51,800 nt of DNA from Caballeronia calidae (lineage in GTDB: Bacteria; Pseudomonadota; Gammaproteobacteria; Burkholderiales; Burkholderiaceae). Position 1 is the first letter of the stretch, and the number at the start of each line of letters is the position of its first letter. The DNA lies in contig NZ_FCOX02000052.1 of assembly GCF_900044055.2 (NCBI RefSeq), forward strand, positions 1-51,800. Reading direction: 5' to 3'. The translations under genes and the position numbers were made by a program. Below are positions 7,098 to 16,037 of the stretch, piece by piece. The notes beneath the pieces were generated by a model, which saw only the letters and a list, made by a program, of their open reading frames with translations, was not told the DNA's origin and did not search any database.

Positions 7098-10000
7098 TTA
7101 TTCGCCGTGCTTCAACATGACAGGACCGATCGCGGCCCGCTGCGCGAGCAGCTTGTCGAGGTCCGCGCTCAACAGGTCCGAATACCCCAGGCCGCTAAGC
7201 GCGACGTGCTGATAGCCATAGCCGCGCGCTATCCAGTCGCAAGTCTTCGCGATGCCTGTCCCGCTCGAATTTTGAAACGCGATCGTGAAGCCCGTCGCCG
7301 TCTGGTTCGTGATCGTCCACTTGTCGCCGCTCGCCAAGCCTTGCGCGATGATCGAGATCGCGGGCGCGTCCTTGAACGGCACGGTGAACGTGATCGCGAT
7401 CCCGGCCGCCGCGATCGCCACGTTATTGCGGCTCTCGATACGGTCGGGCACATCGACCTTGACGCCGAGCGAGACAATACCGATACCGGTCGTCAAATCG
7501 GGCACAGTCATTTGCAGGATGAAGCGCACCGCGCGGAACGTGAGATCAGAGACGACGAGCCGCTTATACGGACTCCAATCGGTGGCCTGCGCCGTGGCCG
7601 GGTCCTTGTTGGTCATGCTGACCATGACCATCGCGCCGCCCTGATCGATCTTCGAGCCGTCCACGTCGAGGCGCGCATCGAAGTCGGGCCACGTGTCGAC
7701 ATCATCGAGCAGGCTATATATCGCGCCATCGACATAGGCGGAACAGCGGATCGTGTAGACCTTTCCCAAATCGAGATAGGTTGGCGAGAAGTAATATTCG
7801 GCATGCGTCGCGACGGCCGTGCGGTCGGGTTTCTGCGAGAGGTACAGCACGCCGGTGCGGACCTCGCAGCTGACCTTCGTGCCGGCGAAGGTCGGCTGCT
7901 GCGCCTGATCGACGATCAGGTTGTAATCGCGCAGAGGTCCGGTCGTGCTAATGACATAGGCCGGATTGGTGGAAAACGCCTCCGAGCTATTGACGAACTT
8001 CGCGAGGTACGTGCCCTTCATCAGCGGTGAGAAGCCGCTCGTCTGGGAGCCCGCGAACTGCGTGATGGGGCTCGCTTCCTCCCACGTCACGGCGGTCGTC
8101 AGCCGGGTCGAGTAGCGGATCTGTATCTGGCCGCCGACGAGCACATCAAGATCCGTCGCCGGCCGCCATGCCAGTTGCGCGCCGTCGTTGTAGATATCGA
8201 GCTGGAAGCCCTGCACGTCACCGGGGGGCTGATTGAGCGCGCGTAGCTGAACCTGAATCGTCGCGACGACGCTGCGCACGCCGATCGCGTTCAGCGCCCA
8301 TACGCTGAACGTCCACGGTCCTTCCTCGGTCGGCTGCACGTCGATGCTCGCCATGCCGCTTTGCACGGTCACCGGCGCGTCGTCGCCGTTCTGATAGACG
8401 ACGATGAAGCGCACCGCGCCCAGGGGCGCGAGCCACGAGAACGTCGCGCGCGCGCCAACCACGACCGGACTCATGGCGTACTTGCTCTCCGTCACCTTCA
8501 GTTCAGTACAAGGGCCGATATTGAATGGATCGATGACTGAGGTCGGAAGCGGCTGAAGCTGCAAGCCTTCCTCGATCGCGGCGAACTTGTCGGCGCGATA
8601 CGCGACGCCGCCGATTTCGATGTTGCCGTCCTCGTCCTCGAGGACACTCACGCAGCGCCATTGCTCGTTGACGACGTTCGAGGCTTGATAGCTCCATACG
8701 CTACCGCGTGCCGGTGCTACCGAGAACCCCGGCGCGACGGTCACGCGATCGTTCAAGCCATAGGCGTTGTTGGTCGTACGCGTCTCGAACGTGCCATTAG
8801 GCAGCATTACGGAAAACTGCGCGATGCCTATCTCGATCGGCGCATCGATGTGAATCTCGGTCGTCGTCGCCTCGATCACGCGCCCGCCCATGCGCAGACC
8901 CGCGCGCGTTTCGTCGGTCGTCGAGAAGATATCGCCGGGCCGGGACCACGCGCCGTTGATGCCGGTCTTGAACGAAACGGTCTCGCCAAGCAGACGTTCC
9001 GAGAGCAACGCCCAGTTGCCGATGCGATGCGCCTGTCCGCGCGAGATGCAGCCAAACGCCTGTACCTCTAACGGCCGGATACCCCATTGATTGATCGCGG
9101 TCTGATCGCCCTCAACGTACTCTTGAACCTGCTGACATTTGTTCGCGGGGTCGTTCCACGTCACGAGCGCGGTCGTGTGTCGCTGGTTGAGCGGCGTGCC
9201 AACGTAGTTGAACGCGCCATCGATAACGTTCGAGCGGTTGTAGTTGACCGTCACATCGCCCGGCATATCGGCGGCGAAGCTCAACGTGCCTCCCGTCCAG
9301 AAGATCACGCCATTGAAGATGCTCGCGAACTGCTGAAGCAGACCGATCGCTTCGCTTCGTGTCTGGACGTACACGTTGCAGGTATAGCGCGGTTCCATGC
9401 CGCCCAAGCCATCGGGCACGAGCCCGTCGCAGTATTTGCCGATGTTGTAGAGCGTCCACTTGTCGATCAGGTTCGCGGACAGATAACCACCGAGCCCGAA
9501 GCGCTTCGTCACCGCGAGGTCGTACACGATCCAGGCCGGATTGTCGGTCCACGCGATCTTGAATGTTCCGTCCCATACGCCCGTACAAACGCGCGTCACC
9601 GGATCATAGTTTGTCGGGATCTGCACGCGCCGCATCTTGATATCGAACGCGAGCTTGGGCACGCTCTTGAACGACGAGGCGTCGATCTGCACGCCGCACA
9701 ATGCCGAGTAGGGATACATCAGCATGTTGTCGACGATTTCGGTCATCGTCTCCCACTGGAATTTGTCGGTGACATAGGTCGTCGTCGCATCGGGCGTGAT
9801 CCGCACGACGCGGAAATCGAACGTCCCGCCGATCTGACCGAAGCGCGACTGCAGATCGATGCGATACGAGCGCTGATAGCGGCTGGTCGTCTTCCCCGTG
9901 ATCGTGTCCGTGTACAGCCGCTGGAAGCCGCCGCCGTTGCGCTGCGCCTCGATCGCAAGCTGGACCGTCGCGCCGCTCATATTGGCGGTAGTCGGGTCGA

Positions 10001-10438
10001 GCCTGGTTAGCAAGGAAAGCCGAGCGTGATACGGAACGCGGTCATGTTCGGGTTCGTGACCGAGCGTACGACCGGGGCCGCGGCGGTGACCTGCACGCCG
10101 ACGGTGCTCTCGCTCTCGGTCGCGCTGAAGCCGGTGATCGGTTGTTGCGAAGCCGTGCCGCTACGCCACTCGACGGCCGCGCCCGAAAAATTCCATGTCC
10201 CGTCCGCGTTCTGCAATGGCGTGTCGTCGCAATAGATCCCCTGAGCGCCGCCGACGATGCCCTCGACTTCGCCCTCGCAGATCAGATTGATGACGCGCGC
10301 GTACTGGATCGAGCGCAGGCTATCCGGGGCCTCGACGGGCGCGCTGGTGCCGCCCGAGCCGCCGCCGCCCTTGCCGCCACCGCCACCCGCGCCCGCGATC
10401 GTGACCAACGCTCGCGTATCGCCGTCACGCGCGTTCAT
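7098..10438 (-). pseudogene. J: Tail tip attachment protein J, split by a frameshift
   Basis: The N-terminal piece starts at ATG 10438 (MNARDGDTRALVTIAG), has a glycine-rich run and then the J hallmark SLRSIQYARVINLICEGEVEG, and stops at 10007 after RITLGFPC. The next frame continues directly as LTRLDPTTANMSGATVQLAI and runs about 970 residues to 7098, with the J-type CGVQIDASSF and EYVEGDQTAINQWGIRP regions, fibronectin-like repeats and a C-terminal beta-rich domain. One extra base in the CTTTCC run near 10014-10020 would restore a single J protein of about 1,110 residues. J forms the tail tip and contacts the host receptor. As read, J is not made whole. Confidence 0.85.
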
Positions 10439-10920
10439 CGGATCATCGTCCGCTTGTTCGCCGCTTGTTGAAGCGGCGTCGCCCAACGACAGTTGCCCGG
10501 TTCGAAGTTGCCATTTTTATTTTTGGGAGAGATTGATTTGCCGCGCGGGCGTTCGCCCATATCCTCGAAGAACGCAGCGAAGCTATGGCGCCTGCGATCG
10601 CAGACCGTAATGCCGCGCGCGCCGTAGTCTTTGAATCTATGATTGCGTGGGTTGTAGCAACATTGCTTCATCGTCTGCCATGCGTAATACATCGGCGTTG
10701 CTGACATTCCATGCCTTACGCTTCGCGCCGCCGTTGCTTTATTGCGCTCGCATCGCCACGATCGTGTGTTGCCCGTGCGCAAGTTGCTCGATATGACAAG
10801 CGAAGTCTCACCACAATCGCACGCGCAATACCACCTTGCTTCGCCGCGCTTATCCGATCCCGCTTGAGAAAGTACCGTGAGTTTTCCGAAGCGAAGCCCG
10901 GTAAGGTCAAGTTTTCTCAC
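10435..10920 (-). CDS. Free-standing HNH/AP2-like endonuclease-type protein
   Basis: A protein of 161 residues. The start MRKLDLTGLRFGKLTVLSQA and a zinc-ribbon-like WYCACDCG are followed by RHGMSATPMYYAWQTMKQCC, then KDYGARGITVCDRR and the end EPGNCRWATPLQQAANKR. This order matches phage-encoded homing-endonuclease-like proteins with HNH or AP2 type DNA-binding parts. It sits between the I and J tail genes, where lambda-type phages have no such gene, and its stop overlaps the J start as ATGA. It is likely a mobile gene that settled in the tail operon. Activity is not certain because the catalytic HNH residues are not clear by eye. Confidence 0.65.
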   Translation of the reverse strand: MRKLDLTGLRFGKLTVLSQAGSDKRGEARWYCACDCGETSLVISSNLRTGNTRSWRCERNKATAARSVRHGMSATPMYYAWQTMKQCCYNPRNHRFKDYGARGITVCDRRRHSFAAFFEDMGERPRGKSISPKNKNGNFEPGNCRWATPLQQAANKRTMIR

Positions 10921-10929
10921 GACGTCTCG

Positions 10930-11487
10930 CTATCGAATAACACATTCGTTGTTAGTGGAAAAACCGACGCTGATAATCTGCGAGCCCACGAGCAGCCGGC
11001 CGTAACCGAGCGGGACCGGCCCGCCTTGACCCATCGTATTAACCGCGCCATCGAACGCAAGCGACGGCTGGTTTTCTTCCTTCTCGGGCGTGGCGGTCGC
11101 CTTGTTGCGCGGCGCGAGCAGCTGCGCGACGCCGCCCAGGGCGAGCGCAATGCCCATGCTCGTCACCATGCCGCCGACGCCCGGAATAAACAGACCCGCG
11201 ATCGCGAGCGCAGCGCCGCCGATGATCTTGCCGAATGCGCCGGCGCCCTCGACGAGCGGGACGATCTTGAGCACGCCGCCGCTCTGCGGGTAATGCAGAT
11301 CAGTCTCGTCGTAATCCTGCACGCCGCGAACGCGGAACTTCTGGGTCGGACGTTCGATGAAGTACTGGCGCAGCCCGCGAAGTTGCGCACAGAGCGCGTG
11401 GACGGCTTCCCCTGGCGAGCGGACGTCTAACCTATACACGCGGCCGAAGCGAGCGCCGAGATCGCCGTATAGCTTCACAGTGAGCAT
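10930..11487 (-). CDS. I: Tail assembly protein I
   Basis: A protein of 185 residues with the gpI pattern: MLTVKLYGDLGARFGRVYRL, then SPGEAVHALCAQLRGLRQYF, a Gly/Ala-rich hydrophobic centre (GIIGGAALAIAGLF-like), and PVPLGYGRLLVGSQIISVGF near the end. gpI acts in assembly of the lambda tail tip and is not firmly placed in the finished virion. ATG 11487 is chosen because homology starts there; the frame is open much further upstream. It overlaps the end of K by 13 bases, and is followed by the HNH-like gene instead of J. Confidence 0.85.
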   Translation of the reverse strand: MLTVKLYGDLGARFGRVYRLDVRSPGEAVHALCAQLRGLRQYFIERPTQKFRVRGVQDYDETDLHYPQSGGVLKIVPLVEGAGAFGKIIGGAALAIAGLFIPGVGGMVTSMGIALALGGVAQLLAPRNKATATPEKEENQPSLAFDGAVNTMGQGGPVPLGYGRLLVGSQIISVGFSTNNECVIR

Positions 11488-12221
11488 GGTTTCGGCTCCG
11501 TCAGGAACGCCTTGTGCCGAAGGACGGCGGTCGTGCGCCGCTGGTAGAACTCCTGATACGCTTCGCGGCGCGACGCTTGGCCGATCAAATGATGCAGGAT
11601 CACGCCGTGTCCGAGATAGACCGCCATATGGTTGTCGCGCCGTGCACGAATATTCATCAAGATCAGATCGTGCTGGCGCAACTTCTCCCGCGGGACCTCG
11701 ACGAAGCCTTCTTTCTCGAAGTTGTCTCGATACAGGTCCGGTCCTAGTGGATCTTCCCACCAGCCGAAGGCGCGCGGATAGTCGCGTAGCTCGATCCCTT
11801 GCAGCGCGTAATAGTCCCGCACGATCGCATAGCAATCGTGGACGCCATGCACGAAGGGACGTTCAATCAGCGGAGCCTTGAAGCCGCTCGGCCGCGTGAT
11901 CGAGTACGAACCGACCGGGACGTTGACGATCAGCCACGGCAGACCCGTGCGTTCGATGCCGATGCGATCCGCGAGCGACGGTTCGGGCGCGATGTACGGA
12001 TGCGAATGCGCGATCGCCATGACGCGGCCACTGTCTGCGGCGCGCGCGTAGTCATAGCCCGCGATGATGAAATGCTCGTGCTCGACAGCGAGGTTGCGGC
12101 ACGCGACATACACCAGATCATCGTCTTTCAGGATGACCGCGCCGCAGCACTCGCGCGGCGCTTCCGCGTTCGCGTGGATGATGACGTAGGGAACGACACG
12201 CGCAAGGGTTTCGTCTTTCAT
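11475..12221 (-). CDS. K: Tail assembly protein K: JAMM/NlpC-P60 peptidase
   Basis: A protein of 248 residues with two domains. The first has a JAB1/MPN metalloprotease motif, AHSHPYIAPEPSLADRIG, which holds the HxH, Ser and Asp of JAMM sites, with an upstream Glu in EAPRECCGAV. The second resembles NlpC/P60 hydrolases, with HGVHDCYAIVRDYY (Cys) and RRDNHMAVYLGHGVILHH (His). This domain pair is the standard form of lambda gpK, a tail tip protein thought to open peptidoglycan or process tail parts. The start MKDETLARVVPYV at 12221 is chosen by homology. It lies 4 bases after the L stop. Confidence 0.88.
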   Translation of the reverse strand: MKDETLARVVPYVIIHANAEAPRECCGAVILKDDDLVYVACRNLAVEHEHFIIAGYDYARAADSGRVMAIAHSHPYIAPEPSLADRIGIERTGLPWLIVNVPVGSYSITRPSGFKAPLIERPFVHGVHDCYAIVRDYYALQGIELRDYPRAFGWWEDPLGPDLYRDNFEKEGFVEVPREKLRQHDLILMNIRARRDNHMAVYLGHGVILHHLIGQASRREAYQEFYQRRTTAVLRHKAFLTEPKPCSL

Positions 12222-12225
12222 GGAT

Positions 12226-12915
12226 TCACCTGTACCGGCCCGCGCCCGGAAATCCGCCGAACGGAAGCCACCCGTTACCAAAGCGCATCCGGCAGGATTT
12301 GAGCCGCTTGCCGCACGCGTCGGCGCTCGCGTCGCTGGCCGGGTTGTCGTTAATGTCCGCGACGGGCGGACCGGCATAGCCGCAGCCGTCGCCGCGATAG
12401 CGCCACGGGCAGGCGTTGCACACGACCTGTCGGCGCGGCATCAGCACGCCCTCAACATCGAGCGGCGTCGCCAATTCGAACTCGACAATATCGATCGACT
12501 CGCGCGTCTTTTGATTGATGGCGAATACGTCGTCGGCGAACGCGTCGTCGGGATTCGCGAACGGATTGCCGTTCGGAAAGTTGGCCGCATCGAGATAGCG
12601 CGCGAGCGTGCGCTTACGCGTAACCGGACAGCCAACCAGATCGCTGTATTGGTGGCACATCGCCGAGACGATGCCCGTCACGTTGGCGACGGCGAAGTGC
12701 GGGCGCGGTAGCGTGCCTTGTCCCTTCCATTCGAAGCCGGTCGCGCGCACGGGATAACGGACATACGTCACGCCTTGCCAGATCACGTCACTGCCTAGCT
12801 TGTTCGTGCCCGCATGGAAGTGCAAGACTTGGTTCGTGTAGCGCGTTAGATCGACGATGAATAGCTCGATGACCGCAGTCGGGTGCAGTCCTTGCACATC
12901 GCCCTTGACGCTCAT
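12226..12915 (-). CDS. L: Minor tail protein L
   Basis: A protein of 229 residues matching lambda gpL: GDVQGLHPTAVIELFIVDL at the start, the tail-tip fold VIWQGVTYVRYPVRATGFEW, then LVGCPVTRKRTLARYLDAAN and the C-terminal cysteine region VCNACPWRYRGDGCGY and CGKRLKSC. In lambda gpL the C-terminal cysteines hold an iron-sulphur cluster; the spacing here is compatible with that. It forms part of the tail tip ring. Its start overlaps the end of M by four bases (ATGA type). Confidence 0.88.
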   Translation of the reverse strand: MSVKGDVQGLHPTAVIELFIVDLTRYTNQVLHFHAGTNKLGSDVIWQGVTYVRYPVRATGFEWKGQGTLPRPHFAVANVTGIVSAMCHQYSDLVGCPVTRKRTLARYLDAANFPNGNPFANPDDAFADDVFAINQKTRESIDIVEFELATPLDVEGVLMPRRQVVCNACPWRYRGDGCGYAGPPVADINDNPASDASADACGKRLKSCRMRFGNGWLPFGGFPGAGRYR

Positions 12916-13373
12916 AGAAACACCTGCTCGAACTTAAATTGCAGGTTATAGAGCAGCGTCCCGTCCGCGATCATCTGTCCATAGCCCAAGTTCCAGCCGG
13001 GGCAGATGACATTCTGTGTCACTGGTTCATCGACGATCTGACGCGGCGGCGTCCAGTTGAAAACCTCGACGCCGTTGCGATCGGACAGGAAGGTGACCAC
13101 ATCGCCGGCGGTGGCCGCGTCGATGTTCTTCATCGTCAACGACCACATACACGCTTGCGTGTTGATGCCCTCGGGCCGACGCTGCGCGTAGCCGTCGCCG
13201 AACTGCGCCTTGATGATCTTGGGTTCGAGGTCATAGCTCGCTTCGGTCACGCACCACTTGAAGACGAGCCCGGAAGGGTCGAGCGGTGCGATCAGTTGCG
13301 GCTCGGTGCGAATCAGTTTCAGACGGTCGCGCATGACCGCCGTGATCGTCGTGACCGTCACGGGGATCTTCAT
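12912..13373 (-). CDS. M: Minor tail protein M
   Basis: A protein of 153 residues with the gpM-type pattern FKWCVTEASYDLEPKIIKAQ then FGDGYAQRRPEGIN, and WNLGYGQMIADGTLLYNLQF near the end. gpM builds the tail tip ring between the tape measure and L. Family members usually start close to the VFKW segment, so the first 30 residues (MKIPVTVTTITAVMRDRL) may be an extension; the ATG at 13373 is the only start that follows the tape measure gene closely. It overlaps L. Confidence 0.82.
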   Translation of the reverse strand: MKIPVTVTTITAVMRDRLKLIRTEPQLIAPLDPSGLVFKWCVTEASYDLEPKIIKAQFGDGYAQRRPEGINTQACMWSLTMKNIDAATAGDVVTFLSDRNGVEVFNWTPPRQIVDEPVTQNVICPGWNLGYGQMIADGTLLYNLQFKFEQVFL

Positions 13374-13385
13374 GATGGGGATTCC

Positions 13386-15500
13386 TTAGCGCGTCGGCGC
13401 GAGCAGCCCGCCTTGGCGCTTCTCTTGAGAGATGACCGAGCGCACGACCGTCGCAATGCGGTTGCCGAGTTCGGCGGTCTGCCGGTCGCTCGCGGTCGTG
13501 TCCTGCGTCGCGCGATCGTCGCGCGTCATGTTGATGTTGACGACGACGTTCGAGCCGCCGCCCGTCGCGCCCGCGTCGGTGACGATGCGCCCAGGCACGT
13601 TCGGAAGGAAGTACTCGGCGCGGCCGGGAATCTCGTTGATTTGGTATAAGCTGCCCGCCGATACCGGACCGCCGCCTTGCCGCGTGAATAGACTGCCCCA
13701 ATCGAACTTGCCTGCCTTGTCACTGATCCCGGAGAACAGCGGCTTGAAAACGTTCTGATAGACCAGCATGCTAGCAAGGTCCTTGAGGATTGACGCGACC
13801 ATTTCGCGGAAGCTGATCGCTACGTCCTTCGTGCCGAAGATGAATTCGACAAAGGCTTCACTGGATTTCTGACCGAAGCCCTCGATCGCTTGCTGTAGCT
13901 CCTTGATCTGGTCGCTCAGCGGTTCGGTTTTATTCACCGTCTCTTGTAGCTGCTTCTGGAAGTACTTCTGGGCGTCAGCATATTCGGAGGCCGTGAGCGC
14001 GCCGGCCTTTCTGGCTTTTTCGAGCGCGATGATCGCTTCGCGATATTCGATGACGGGATCGATCGCGCGCTTCGTGGCATCGGCGAATTTCTCGGTGGCG
14101 TCGATCTGCGCGATCAGATCATCAAGTCCGTCCTGCTGCGCTTCGTTCTTGCGCTTCTCGGCGTCGGCCAGATCCTTGAGGGCCTTGGTCGTATCGATGA
14201 TCCATTGCTTGTACTCGATCGCCTTGCGTTGCTGGTCGGGCGTCAGCGCCTGCAGTTTCGGATTCGCCAAGAACTCCTTCATCGGATCGCCTTGCGCGGC
14301 CATCTTCGCCGCGTCCGCAGCGAGTTGATCCATGATCGACTTGAATTCATCGACTTCCTTCTTGGTCTTCTTGGCGCTACCGCCAACCTTATCGAGCGCA
14401 GCCGAATAATGCAGGATTTCCCTGCCGCTCTTCTCGGCGTTGCGTCCAACGACGCCCCAGGCGGCGGATTCTTCGCGCGCCTGTTTGGTCGAGCGCTCGC
14501 GGGTCTGCTGGATTGTGAAGTCAAGATCGGCGGTCGCTTGCAGAGACGCTTTCGACGCTTCCGCGGCGGTCTTCGCCGCGCCCGCGAAGTCGCCCGAGAA
14601 GACTTGCTTCGCCGCGTTCGCGTAGCCGACGGCTTCCTTGTAGCCGATGCTGACGACGCCGAATACGCGTGTCAAATTGATAATGAAGTCCGACAGGAAC
14701 GAGCCGATTGCTTCGAGCGTGTCTTGCCATAGCACGCTCGTGGTCGACGCTTCGACAGCGGACTTCGCGAACGTATCGAGCGCCGGCGCCAGACGTCCCG
14801 CGATCGTCACGGCCGCGCCTTCACCGACCTCTTCGAGTCGGGTCATATCGTCGTTGAGGTTCTCAATCGCGAGACCTGTCTCCGTCGAGACGATCAGCCC
14901 GAGCTTTTGCGCCTCTTGCGCCGCTTCGTCGAGGCCGTCCGCGCCCGCGTTCAGCAGCGGGATCAGCTGCATGCCCGCCTTGCCGAATAGCTCGACGGCG
15001 ACCGCCGCTTTTTCATTGCCGTCCCGGAAGCCCGAGATAGCTTCAGCGATGGTTCGGAACTGCTCAGCCGGGTCTTTCGACCAGAGTTCTTGAGCGCTGA
15101 GGCCGATCGCCTTGAATGCGGCCGCGCTCTTGCTGGCGGGGTCCTTCGCTTCGAGCATCGACTCGTTGAGCTTCTTGAACGAGGTCGAGAGTTGTTCGGT
15201 CGAGACGTCCGCAAGTTGACCTGCATACGCGAGCCCGCTTAGGTTCTCCGTCGCCGTGCCGATGCTCTGCGCCATCTTGCTCATGGCATCGACGCTTTCG
15301 AGCGCCGCGCCGACCTTATCGGCAAAGCCCCGCGCAAAGCCCATTGCGAACTCTGCGCCCAAGAGCACCGCCGTTCCCGCGGTGCTCTTGGCGATACTGT
15401 CGAGCGACGACTTGATTTCGGCCTGCGCCTTGTTCATATCGGTGCGCAAGCGCGAAACGTCCGCGGCAAGTTCGAATATCAACGACCCAGCCGACGCCAT
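13386..15500 (-). CDS. H: Tail tape measure protein
   Basis: A protein of 704 residues. It opens SLIFELAADVSRLRTDMNKA, the usual start of lambda-type tape measures, followed by GAEFAMGFARGFADKV, long helical charged stretches (AEKRKNEAQQDGLDDLIAQI) and a C-terminal FLPNVPGRIVTDAGA region before a Gln/Lys-rich end. The length predicts a short tail of about 100 nm using the usual 1.5 angstrom per residue. AAGGAGG lies 5 bases before the ATG and overlaps the stop of the GT reading frame. It sets tail length and enters the host ahead of DNA. Confidence 0.9.
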   Translation of the reverse strand: MASAGSLIFELAADVSRLRTDMNKAQAEIKSSLDSIAKSTAGTAVLLGAEFAMGFARGFADKVGAALESVDAMSKMAQSIGTATENLSGLAYAGQLADVSTEQLSTSFKKLNESMLEAKDPASKSAAAFKAIGLSAQELWSKDPAEQFRTIAEAISGFRDGNEKAAVAVELFGKAGMQLIPLLNAGADGLDEAAQEAQKLGLIVSTETGLAIENLNDDMTRLEEVGEGAAVTIAGRLAPALDTFAKSAVEASTTSVLWQDTLEAIGSFLSDFIINLTRVFGVVSIGYKEAVGYANAAKQVFSGDFAGAAKTAAEASKASLQATADLDFTIQQTRERSTKQAREESAAWGVVGRNAEKSGREILHYSAALDKVGGSAKKTKKEVDEFKSIMDQLAADAAKMAAQGDPMKEFLANPKLQALTPDQQRKAIEYKQWIIDTTKALKDLADAEKRKNEAQQDGLDDLIAQIDATEKFADATKRAIDPVIEYREAIIALEKARKAGALTASEYADAQKYFQKQLQETVNKTEPLSDQIKELQQAIEGFGQKSSEAFVEFIFGTKDVAISFREMVASILKDLASMLVYQNVFKPLFSGISDKAGKFDWGSLFTRQGGGPVSAGSLYQINEIPGRAEYFLPNVPGRIVTDAGATGGGSNVVVNINMTRDDRATQDTTASDRQTAELGNRIATVVRSVISQEKRQGGLLAPTR

Positions 15501-15509
15501 GATGCCTCC

Positions 15510-16027
15510 TTACCGCCACGCGGCGATCTCGTCCTCGACGCTCAATTCAAGCGCTGGCGGCGGCTTCTTTGCGTCGCCAAGCACCTGAGCCCAACACATA
15601 AGCTCATGTGCGCCCATCGTGTTCAGGACCGTCCCCGCCGTCATATGCAAGTGCGAAGCGATTGCAAAGACGAGGCGCATGGAAGGGGCGGTCAGGCTTT
15701 TTCCACTTCGCTCGCTTTGCCGTTGATCTTGACCGCGACTTCGATCAGTCGGCGTACGTCATCGAACGCGCGCACCGGCATGTCTTCGAACACGTCCATC
15801 GAAAAGCGCTCGCCATGCGGACCAAACGCGGTCGCGCACAGCAGCAGATAGCCGAATTTCTGTTCGTCCTTGTTCTCGGCATACTCGGCATGGATCGCCT
15901 GAATCTGCTTCGCGGATACCTCGCGGATCGTGACCGGACCAAAGCATTCGGTCGGGACGACTTCCTCGCGATGCTCGATCGTAAAGAAGCGCGGCGTCGT
16001 CTCGACGCTGACAGGCATATCGTTCAT
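15510..16027 (-). CDS. GT: Tail assembly chaperone GT fusion made by -1 frameshift
   Basis: After residue 110 of G (Lys of EVEK), slipping back one base moves reading into a frame open for 62 more codons: SLTAPSMRLVFAIASHLHMT and on to LELSVEDEIAAWR, ending in TAA at 15510. The extension has the LGDAKKPP and DEIAAWR features of tail chaperone T domains. The fused protein has 172 residues. In lambda, G and GT coat the tape measure during tail assembly in a fixed ratio. The extension has no start codon of its own in a sensible place, and its stop overlaps the ribosome binding site of H. All this matches a programmed frameshift. Confidence 0.85.
15692..15703 (-). promoter_or_regulatory. Putative -1 ribosomal slip site of the G/GT pair
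   Basis: On the minus strand the zero-frame codons are GAA AAA GCC TGA. The five-A run lets tRNA-Lys on AAA re-pair with AAA after a one-base backward slip. The site lies two codons before the G stop. It is not the lambda GGGAAAG heptamer. A downstream stem was not confirmed by eye. Confidence 0.65.
15692..16027 (-). CDS. G: Tail assembly chaperone G (unshifted product)
   Basis: A protein of 111 residues, MNDMPVSVETTPRFFTIEHR and onwards, containing ECFGPVTIREVSAKQIQAIH and a RRLIEVAVKINGK helix near the end. It lies between the tail tube gene and the tape measure gene, the invariable place of gpG. It is the product of normal reading, ending two codons after the slip site. G alone makes up most of the chaperone coat that keeps the tape measure soluble. 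Confidence 0.85.
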   Translation of the reverse strand: MNDMPVSVETTPRFFTIEHREEVVPTECFGPVTIREVSAKQIQAIHAEYAENKDEQKFGYLLLCATAFGPHGERFSMDVFEDMPVRAFDDVRRLIEVAVKINGKASEVEKA

Positions 16028-16037
16028 GGTCTCGTCC

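Noticed and set aside
7080..8030. Plus-strand open frame of 316 codons
   Set aside because: Antisense to the J C-terminus; Arg/Asp-rich shadow composition.
9087..10010. Plus-strand open frame of 307 codons inside J
   Set aside because: Antisense to clear J sequence; the GC-rich third positions of J keep stops out of this phase.
10007..10030. Programmed frameshift in J
   Set aside because: No family precedent in J, and the zero frame stops at once without a convincing slip heptamer; a base loss is simpler.
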